NCBI RefSeq assembly: GCF_018327705.1 | Contig: NZ_BNEM01000001.1 | Coordinates: 3,720,001-3,784,000 of the forward strand | DNA: 64,000 bases | Direction of reading: 5' to 3' | Source: Catellatospora sp. TT07R-123 | GTDB taxonomy: Bacteria > Actinomycetota > Actinomycetes > Mycobacteriales > Micromonosporaceae | Shown: positions 54,529-61,626 of the stretch, piece after piece | Layout of the letters: every line of letters begins with the position of its first letter | Position numbering within the stretch: position 1 is the stretch's first letter | Translations under genes and position numbers: made by a program | The notes under the pieces: model-generated | Told to the model about the DNA's origin: nothing | What the model saw: only the letters and a program-made list of their open reading frames with translations | Databases searched by the model: none

Positions 54529-56661
54529 TCACTGTCGCTCGACATAGCTCAAGCCCAACTCGTTGTCCTGCTTTCGAGCGCACACGCGGCACTGCTGCAG
54601 GTGGGAGCAATCACAGACGACCGAGACCGGGCCTTCGACGGGCCAGGGGTTAACGATCTCTGTCGGGTAGTGGTGGCTGCAGGAGAGCGTCGAGTAGGCC
54701 CCGGCCCGTGCCGTGATGAGGTCTTCGACTCCCGCCATCTCGGAGCGCGTCAGCAGCAGCACAACCTGGAAACCGGTGCCCGTGGCCCCAGGGGGGCGGG
54801 TGATCGCCTCCACCATGCGCCGTTTGGTCTCGCCGGAGACCATGCCGAGCGGAGTGTCGATGAACCGGGGTGCTTCGACGCCGGCAACCTCCATAAGCGA
54901 CCAGACGAACGACAGTGTGAGCGCGCGCTGCGATGCTCCGTTGACCTCGAAGTCAGGGTCGAGACTCGTTCCGTGTTGGCTCGATATGGTGATGTCGAAG
55001 TTGCTGGTGATCGAGACGTCGGTGAAAACGCTCTTGCTGGGATCGCTGTCAGTGCCGACGATCCCCATGAACATGCCGCCGAGCTGGTCGGAGACGCGCT
55101 GGACGTAGTCGGTCTGAAGACGGTCCTGCACGGCCGTGGCCAGTGTTAGCAGGTCTTCGCTGACGCTCTTCTTCAAGACTTGATCGCGGCCGACGTCAGC
55201 CTCGCGCTGGGCCTTGTCGACCTGTTGCTGCTTGTCATCAAGGGCGCGCTTCTCGTTGGTGATCTGGTTCTCAAGGTGGATCTTGTGAGCGAGAGCTTCG
55301 TTGAGCTTCTTCTCCAGGTCAGCGAGATCCTCTGCCAGCAAACGCACCCGTTCGTGGTCGATGAGCTTACGTCTGTCGAGGGCGAGGTTGAGTGAGACCG
55401 CCTTGGTCCGATGGTCTGCGGTAATGGCGGAGTATTCCTCGAGCAGCTCAAGTCTGGCCGCACGGTACGCCTCGCCGTCAGGCGTCAGATCCCGAAGCGC
55501 CTTACTCTGGTACCGCAGCTGGGAAAGATGGTCGATGATCTCGGACTGCTCACGCTGCCTACTCAACAGCTCGGCGACGTGCGACCGAAGGTCTGAGCCC
55601 TCCTCTAGCGATTGCCCGCAGATGCAGACGCCCATCTCCAGCCGGTCGGCAAGGACCTGCACCGCCGTACTGGGGATGATGTTCTTCTCTGCCAACCCTT
55701 CCAGCCGAGCCATGCCGCGGCTCAACAGATCTGCTCCCAGCGCCCAAGACAGCGGCTCGCCGGCGTAAAGTTCGCGCATCTTGCGTAGACATTTGTCCTT
55801 GCGCGTTCTCAGTCCCTCGATATCACGCTCGAGGTTGCCGATCTCCATGTTGATCGAGTCGAGATCGCCAATGCCTCGGATCGCGTTGAGCTCTCGCTGC
55901 TTGGTCTCCTTGTCGTGTTCCATGACCCGTCGCCTGGCAACGGTCTTCTCAAGGTCCGCGCTCAGCCGCCCGACCGCCAGCTGAAGGTCGTCACGCTGGC
56001 TGATGAGGTTTTCGACCTTCGACCCCGCCAGCCGCGCGACCTTGCGCTCGAACTGCTGCTGTACTGCTTTGATGTCGGACACGGCGTCGGCCAGCATGCT
56101 GATGCCTAGCAGGTTCTTGATGGCGCGATGCACCTTCTCCTGGCGCTCATGCGTGTCCACCTTGCCTGTGATGAACTTCTGCACATCGTCGCCATTGGTG
56201 AAGAAGACGTCTGCTAGCCGGTTGGGCAACAAACGCTCCACCCATGCCTCAGGCGAGGCAACCTGCTTATCACCGGCGCTTTCATGCCGCCACAGCGTCA
56301 ACGTCTCCCGTCCCCGGCTGACCTCTCCGTGCCCTGGAGTCTCGCGCACGCTGCGGCGCAGGGTGTAAGTCGCTGTGTCATTGTTCTGGTCAGTCACCTC
56401 GAATGTGATCTCGACATCGACATCGACGGACGTGCCCGGCTCTAGAGCCGTCGATGTCAAACGAAGGCGATCGACACCAGAGATGACCTTGAGCCGCTCG
56501 GCGCCATAGAGACCCCAGAGCAGCGCATAGTGAAATGAGGTCTTCCCAGAACCGTTCTCAGCACGCACCACGGTGAGCGGACGGTTCCGGTCGACCGAGA
56601 ACTCGATCTTGACGTCTCGCAGAAGCTTGAAGTTGCGCACATGGACGCCCAGTAGGCGCAT
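54529..56661 (-). CDS. SMC/DndD-like ATPase (SspG-like candidate)
   Basis: A 710-residue protein with ABC/SMC heads at both ends and a coiled coil between. Walker A is AENGSGKTSFHYALLWGLYG near residue 34; the signature region GASQRALTLSFVW and Walker B PRFIDTPLGMVSG are near 590-630. A CIC pair (VCICGQSLEEG) lies at the middle of the coil where DndD/Rad50 have a zinc hook. The C-terminus carries a Cys-rich end (Cys683, 685, 691, 694) likely to bind zinc. DndD-like ATPases act in phosphorothioation systems and in the restriction arm of some. It starts with an overlap to the 71-residue protein gene (TGATG). Confidence 0.8.
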   Translation of the reverse strand: MRLLGVHVRNFKLLRDVKIEFSVDRNRPLTVVRAENGSGKTSFHYALLWGLYGAERLKVISGVDRLRLTSTALEPGTSVDVDVEITFEVTDQNNDTATYTLRRSVRETPGHGEVSRGRETLTLWRHESAGDKQVASPEAWVERLLPNRLADVFFTNGDDVQKFITGKVDTHERQEKVHRAIKNLLGISMLADAVSDIKAVQQQFERKVARLAGSKVENLISQRDDLQLAVGRLSADLEKTVARRRVMEHDKETKQRELNAIRGIGDLDSINMEIGNLERDIEGLRTRKDKCLRKMRELYAGEPLSWALGADLLSRGMARLEGLAEKNIIPSTAVQVLADRLEMGVCICGQSLEEGSDLRSHVAELLSRQREQSEIIDHLSQLRYQSKALRDLTPDGEAYRAARLELLEEYSAITADHRTKAVSLNLALDRRKLIDHERVRLLAEDLADLEKKLNEALAHKIHLENQITNEKRALDDKQQQVDKAQREADVGRDQVLKKSVSEDLLTLATAVQDRLQTDYVQRVSDQLGGMFMGIVGTDSDPSKSVFTDVSITSNFDITISSQHGTSLDPDFEVNGASQRALTLSFVWSLMEVAGVEAPRFIDTPLGMVSGETKRRMVEAITRPPGATGTGFQVVLLLTRSEMAGVEDLITARAGAYSTLSCSHHYPTEIVNPWPVEGPVSVVCDCSHLQQCRVCARKQDNELGLSYVERQ

Positions 56662-56876
56662 CAGGCCCTCCCGCTGAGCTGGATCACCCTAGATCCGATC
56701 GTCTCGACCAACCTTGCGATGTGGTCTTGACGCTGGCGAGGATCGGACGTGGGCTGCTCTCGGATCAGCGTGTCCAAGGCCATGACCAGCTCGCCGTGAT
56801 AGCCGGTACAGCGGTCGTCGAGGGATACCACCTCCTGGCGTGCCACTTCCAGGATTCGGGGTGTGGTGGCTGACAT
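56661..56876 (-). CDS. Small protein, unknown, coupled to SMC-like ATPase
   Basis: A 71-residue mostly helical protein (RQEVVSLDDRCTGYHGELVM, QDHIARLVETIGSRVIQL). It lies between the helicase gene (14 bp away) and the SMC-like gene (1-nt overlap). The tight coupling says it is a partner of one of them. No known family recognised. Confidence 0.65.
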   Translation of the reverse strand: MSATTPRILEVARQEVVSLDDRCTGYHGELVMALDTLIREQPTSDPRQRQDHIARLVETIGSRVIQLSGRA

Positions 56877-56890
56877 CTGTTCCTTTCGCC

Positions 56891-59215
56891 CTAGAGCATC
56901 CGTTCAAGGTTATTGATCAATACGCGGGGGCCGTCAGGGTCGTACTCATTATCGGCGGTCCCGGCGAACTCGCGCACCCGCGCCAACTCGCCGAGTAGCA
57001 GCGAGCGGCCTTCTCTCGTTCCTGGTTCCGGCGGAACCACGAAGAAGTCATGCAGGTGAGCGAGGTCCTTGCCAGCCGCGCGCCGCAGGATCCGGCCGCG
57101 GCGCTGCACCCACTCTCGCCGAACCGTGCTCGAGGCCAGCAGGTAGGCGGTGTCGGTTTGTGGAATGTCGATGCCCTCGTCGAGCACCTTCATCGCCGTA
57201 AGTACCTGGTAGTCGCCGTTTCCGAACGCCTCTAGATATCGCTGAGAACCGCGCTGTGACGTCTCTTCGCTGGTGAACTCATGAAACCGGACACTCAGTG
57301 ATCGCAGCATCGCATTAACATCGTCGATCTGTCGGCCGCCCCCCAGCGTTGACGGCTTCGCCGAGGCGTAGATCAGCGTTCTGCTGATATTGCGAGCGCC
57401 GGTGCCGGCAAGGAGGCTGCGCAACTTGGGAAGCTTCGCCTCTGCGTGTTCCAGGATCGCCCGACGCTTACGCAGCAGGTGCTCGACCTGGGCGTCAACG
57501 CCCGACTCCTGTCCGTCGTCGGCACGGAGGAAGCCCTTACGCTGCAGCTGACGGGTGAGATCGACATAGGCCGCCATCTCATGCTCGGCCAGAGGCACCT
57601 CGTGCAGGTAGTAGTTGTAGGGGGTTAGGCATCCGGCCCTGATGGCGTCTTGAATTCCGAACTCGAAGACCTGGTCGCCGAAGAACTCAAACAGCGTCGT
57701 GCTGCCCGTTGGGTCGTACTGCCGCTGAGGGGTGGCCGACAGGCCCAGCCTGACCTCGAACCGGTCAGGCTGCCTCTCCAGGAATCCTCTCGAACCTAGG
57801 TTGTGGACCTCATCGCCAACGAGCATGGTCAGGACCCGCTCAGGCAGCTGTTCGATGAACTCTCTGAACGTGGCGTCACCGACGAAGAGCTTCTGGGTAC
57901 AGACCGCCACCACAGTGCGCTGTACGTCGCCGGCAAAACCTGCCCGAATCTCCTGCAGCCGCGCCTGCCGCTTCGCGCTGGCAAGTTCGCTGGGCAGGAA
58001 CGGGTCTACCCCGAATATCGAAACGACTTCGGCCCACTGACGCATCAGCGGCGCACCGGGCACGATGATCAATACGAACATCGGGCCTCGGTGGCGGTCC
58101 TGCTCCAAGACCGCAGTAATCATGGCTGTCTGCGTCTTGCCCCCACCTGTAGCGATCGCAAGGATGCCCCTTGAACCAGCCTCCCGGAAGCTGTCTACGG
58201 CCAGCCCTTGATGCGCGAAGCGCCCCGTCCGCCATTCAACGCCCTCCGGTATGGCCAGCAGCCGGGGCGCTGCCACCTCCAGGCCCGGCGGCAAAGGCGG
58301 CTCAAGGCCACGGACATGGTCGGCGTGCCATGCTCGCCAGAAGTCATCGACCGTGGGCATCTGCGGCGCCCCGGACACGCCTGCAGTAAGGCGAAGCCCT
58401 TCGGCCAGTTCGATCGTCAGCAGATGCGCGCTGCGATTGTGCCAGTCACGATCCCAGCCAGCGATCAGCTTCTCGACGCGCGCCTTGGCAACAGGCCCGT
58501 CGCTCCACGCACGGTCGACGGTCATCTGCTCCCCGTTCACGAGGAGCCCGCGAGTGGTCGCGTTGCCGGATCCGTGGACTACCGCCCAGTCGTCACCGGA
58601 ACGCAGCAGCCACTGCTTCTTGTGGTACTGGCCGACCTTCATCAGCGCGAACCTGACCCGCAAGCGCCGAGACGCGACGAGGTATGCCAAACAGTCAAGA
58701 GTGTGATGTACCAGCGCCCGATCCGACAGATGGGCATCCTCCAGCAACTTGTCCGCAGCCTCCTGAATGACCACCTCGGCAGTCTTCAGCCCGCGCTCCA
58801 TGGCGTCCCGATCGGCCGCATCGATCGCCGGGCTGATTAACAGATGAAGAGCGCTGTCGGAGCTGCGCAGGAACGACGCGAGACCCGGGGCAATCTGCGC
58901 AAAGCAGTGAGAGGTGAAGAATCCGGCGCCGATTCGCACCTCTTCCGACGCCGCCATGGCGGGTACCAGAACCTCACCAACAAGATCGTCTTCTGGTATC
59001 TCGTACACGGGCGCTGACGCACGGAGAGCGTCACGAAGCGTCTCGTTCACGGGCCAGCGGCCCGGGTCGCCCGCAAGCAAGTGGGGCAGGCGGATATCAG
59101 CACACGCACACCAACGGCTTTCACAGCTATTAGCCCAGGTCAACCCGAGCTTCTCTCCGATCGGACCCGAGCCCGGGTCCACTCCATACATGAGTTTACG
59201 GAGCGGCACCGACAA
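56891..59215 (-). CDS. Superfamily II helicase with N-terminal PLD-like domain (SspH-like candidate)
   Basis: A 774-residue protein. The N-terminal part (about 60-250) is phospholipase D-like: GQYHKKQWLLRSGDD and VVHGSGNATTRGLLVNGE resemble the HKD and GSxN motifs, in weakened form (His-Lys-Lys). A full SF2 helicase follows: AIATGGGKTQTAMI (motif I) near 350, VGDEVHNLG (motif II) near 470, LGLSATPQR (III), LDEGIDIPQTDTAYLL (V) and QRRGRILRR (VI). Such PLD-helicases are found in several defence systems. As the promoter-proximal gene of the set leading to sspA, it is a candidate restriction nuclease of an SspFGH-like module. Confidence 0.8.
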   Translation of the reverse strand: MSVPLRKLMYGVDPGSGPIGEKLGLTWANSCESRWCACADIRLPHLLAGDPGRWPVNETLRDALRASAPVYEIPEDDLVGEVLVPAMAASEEVRIGAGFFTSHCFAQIAPGLASFLRSSDSALHLLISPAIDAADRDAMERGLKTAEVVIQEAADKLLEDAHLSDRALVHHTLDCLAYLVASRRLRVRFALMKVGQYHKKQWLLRSGDDWAVVHGSGNATTRGLLVNGEQMTVDRAWSDGPVAKARVEKLIAGWDRDWHNRSAHLLTIELAEGLRLTAGVSGAPQMPTVDDFWRAWHADHVRGLEPPLPPGLEVAAPRLLAIPEGVEWRTGRFAHQGLAVDSFREAGSRGILAIATGGGKTQTAMITAVLEQDRHRGPMFVLIIVPGAPLMRQWAEVVSIFGVDPFLPSELASAKRQARLQEIRAGFAGDVQRTVVAVCTQKLFVGDATFREFIEQLPERVLTMLVGDEVHNLGSRGFLERQPDRFEVRLGLSATPQRQYDPTGSTTLFEFFGDQVFEFGIQDAIRAGCLTPYNYYLHEVPLAEHEMAAYVDLTRQLQRKGFLRADDGQESGVDAQVEHLLRKRRAILEHAEAKLPKLRSLLAGTGARNISRTLIYASAKPSTLGGGRQIDDVNAMLRSLSVRFHEFTSEETSQRGSQRYLEAFGNGDYQVLTAMKVLDEGIDIPQTDTAYLLASSTVRREWVQRRGRILRRAAGKDLAHLHDFFVVPPEPGTREGRSLLLGELARVREFAGTADNEYDPDGPRVLINNLERML

Positions 59216-59330
59216 CGCCCGGCGCCGGGTAAATCGACCGCGCCCGCACTCCTAGGGAAAGTTCCAGCCAGGTGGAAAACAGCAGCGTGGCATTTGCCAG
59301 ATAAGTCGGATTTCAGACAGTATCGCACTT

Positions 59331-59663
59331 ATGCGGGTAACACTTACGGTCGAACTTGAACCGCGAACGCTCTCCCACATCCTGTTCGGTGCGGATCTTG
59401 ACAACGACCCGACCCCGGCGGAGGTACGACGCGCCGTCCAAGATCAGCTTGCACGTCATGGCATCGATGGCTGCGAACATCGCTATCGCCTTGCAAGACG
59501 CGATGCCGAGGAGTCCGGACACCTCGATGCGCACTCCCGACGCATGGCGTGGTACGCGGAGCAGATCGCCAACGCATGGCGCGAACAGTCCCCGAGGCTT
59601 AAGCTGCCCACCACACCGCGCCCCCTTCTGGAGACACTGTTTACGGACGACTCAAGCGTTTGA
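59331..59663 (+). CDS. Small protein of unknown family, paralogue of that encoded at 44040
   Basis: A 110-residue protein. MRVTLTVELEPRTLSHILFG at the start and the segment HGIDGCEHRYRLARRDAEES match the protein at 44040, as do PTPAEVRRAV and RRMAWYAEQIANAW. It is divergent from the helicase gene at 59215. Both copies are rightward while the block between them is mostly leftward. Function unknown. Confidence 0.72.
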   Translation: MRVTLTVELEPRTLSHILFGADLDNDPTPAEVRRAVQDQLARHGIDGCEHRYRLARRDAEESGHLDAHSRRMAWYAEQIANAWREQSPRLKLPTTPRPLLETLFTDDSSV

Positions 59664-59886
59664 CGACTGAGCGCTCGACGCCGAAATTCAGGTCCTCGCA
59701 GATCTGCCGTCCCAGCGAGACCGGCTTGCTGGCGGGTGACCGCCATGTATAGCGACCGAAATGTAGTGCTGGTGACCCTGCCATGATCGCGGTATTCGAT
59801 TCCGACGAAACCGAGTCCGCCCAGCGCGGCATGTACGTCGACTACCTGTTCGCGGCAGATATGACTAACGTTTCATTGACGCTTGA

Positions 59887-61626
59887 TCATCTCGCTGCCT
59901 TCAGCGATAGGGATAGGCGCTTGCGTTGGAGGTCCACAGATAGGACTTTCACCGTCACCTTGTCACCGATGCTGACGATCTCCGAGGGGTGCCCCACACG
60001 GCGCTCGGCCAGCTCGGAAATGTGCACAAGGCCGTCCACACCGCCCACCTCGACAAACGCACCGAAGGTCGTCAGGGTCTTCACGCGCCCTTCAAGAACC
60101 TGTCCGGCGGATAGTGCGGAGAGCGCATCCTCCCGCCTAACGCCCTTGGGCTCCGCTGGGCGCTTCGGCGGGCGAGCAGCCTGCGTGGCGGGTCTGGCTA
60201 CCATCGTTGGCTCGGCGATCTGCCACGGAACCTCGGTGGAGATCAGACCGAGGAACCTGGCCGGGAGGCTCCCAACCACCTCGGTCGCGAGACCGCAGTT
60301 CTCCCTCATGAATTTGTCGTAAGCCGCATCGGCAAGGGTCCTCTCCCGGACCAGGTCGCCTTCGTCTTGGAGGAACTTGCGGGAACCGTCACCGCGAAAG
60401 GACAGCCAGTTGAAGCTGGTCTTGATGTAGGTGTCGTCGGAGACCAGAACCTTTGCCCGGATATCGTTGACCTTGATGATGCCCAGGCGCCCGGATCTGC
60501 GGGCGGCCTCATTCAGGGCTTCTAGGCACGACTGATCGGTTTCGCTGTTGTCGCCGGATCCCCAGACGATCGTGACGTCTGCCGTCCGGGCGAGGTCCTG
60601 GACTTGCCTTATCCAGGCGGCGTTCACCACCGCCTGCCGGATCGCCGGGGTGACTATCAGTAGCCGGTGCTGCGTGTTCGCGAGCGCGTCCTCGAGCTGT
60701 TGAGGGTGTTCGTAGATGCCCAGCCAGCGGATCGCGGCCTGCTCCAGGGCGTCGCTCGCGTCTTGCTCGGCCACGTCGCCGCCGACCGTCTGGAGCGCCA
60801 CGACTTGATCTTTACTGAGCCGTTCGCCGCTGTGCTCGATCGGCTCGTACGGCGCTTGCGCAGGTCCCGTGGAGAGGCCGAGGCGGTCCACTGCGCCGAT
60901 GGTTTCGAGTGCAGCTACGTGGGCCTCGCTCCAGCCGCCGTCGATCTCGACTCCGAGCCGGAGGGCATCCGATTCGAGGTCTTTGAAGATCAGCAATATT
61001 CCGTCATGATGGAAGTTGCGATTTTCGGTGACACCGCTGATACCCAGGATGCCAACCCCATCACGGGTTCGGTGGTCAAGCGTTGACGACACCGCGGAGA
61101 TGCTGAGATCGGCGACTTCCACATGCCTGCTGGTGGCAGGCGGCAACACGATCCGCCCATCGACGCGTGCCTGGGAGGCGCGGCGCAGAGCGTTCTTATG
61201 CCACGTCGTGACCTTCTCGGTCAGCCGGTCGTACACAATCTGATACGTCGTGGCCTTCGGGCGGCGCACCTGCGCGTCACGCGCAGCCTCCCGGCCGGCA
61301 GGAAGTAGCTGTAGTCGCCTGATGTCACCCTCGGCCACCGCGCGGTAGTCGATGTACTCGGCGTTGAGCAGGCCCGCGAGGGCGCGAGCGGTGTCGCCGA
61401 GGTCCAGACCGAGGAACAGTTGCAGGTCTTCGACGGTGTCGATGCCGTAGAGCAGTGCGCGTAGAGCGTACTTTTGAGCCGATTCCAGGTTCTCTGCCCG
61501 TTCGACGAGGACGTCGACGGTGAGTACCGATGACGGAACCGCGCAAGGCACGGCGGCCAGAAGGATGTGGCCGGGCAATGCGTGTGCGTGCCGCCTGGCG
61601 GCCTGGGCGAAGATGTCCCGGGTCAC
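59887..61626 (-). CDS. PLD-like protein with C-terminal S1 RNA-binding domain, partner of SF1 helicase
   Basis: A 579-residue protein. The N-terminal ~200 residues are helical and may hold a winged helix (YGIDTVEDLQLFLGLDLGDT). Residues ~320-440 look like a PLD-type fold (RLLIVTPAIRQAVVNAAWI, IKVNDIRAKVLVSDDTYIKT, SFNWLSFRGDG), with the usual His replaced in the visible motif. The last 75 residues are an S1 domain (LEGRVKTLTTFGAFVEVGGV, DGLVHISELAERRVGHPSEI, then KRLSLSLKAAR). The ATG overlaps the helicase stop (ATGA), so the two are coupled. I know no defence system described with this exact pair; RNA or ssDNA binding is likely. Confidence 0.75.
   Translation of the reverse strand: MTRDIFAQAARRHAHALPGHILLAAVPCAVPSSVLTVDVLVERAENLESAQKYALRALLYGIDTVEDLQLFLGLDLGDTARALAGLLNAEYIDYRAVAEGDIRRLQLLPAGREAARDAQVRRPKATTYQIVYDRLTEKVTTWHKNALRRASQARVDGRIVLPPATSRHVEVADLSISAVSSTLDHRTRDGVGILGISGVTENRNFHHDGILLIFKDLESDALRLGVEIDGGWSEAHVAALETIGAVDRLGLSTGPAQAPYEPIEHSGERLSKDQVVALQTVGGDVAEQDASDALEQAAIRWLGIYEHPQQLEDALANTQHRLLIVTPAIRQAVVNAAWIRQVQDLARTADVTIVWGSGDNSETDQSCLEALNEAARRSGRLGIIKVNDIRAKVLVSDDTYIKTSFNWLSFRGDGSRKFLQDEGDLVRERTLADAAYDKFMRENCGLATEVVGSLPARFLGLISTEVPWQIAEPTMVARPATQAARPPKRPAEPKGVRREDALSALSAGQVLEGRVKTLTTFGAFVEVGGVDGLVHISELAERRVGHPSEIVSIGDKVTVKVLSVDLQRKRLSLSLKAAR

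Noticed and set aside
59783-60322. 179-codon plus frame after the small paralogue gene
   Set aside because: Mostly antisense to the S1 domain of the gene at 59887-61626, where the S1 motif is unmistakable.
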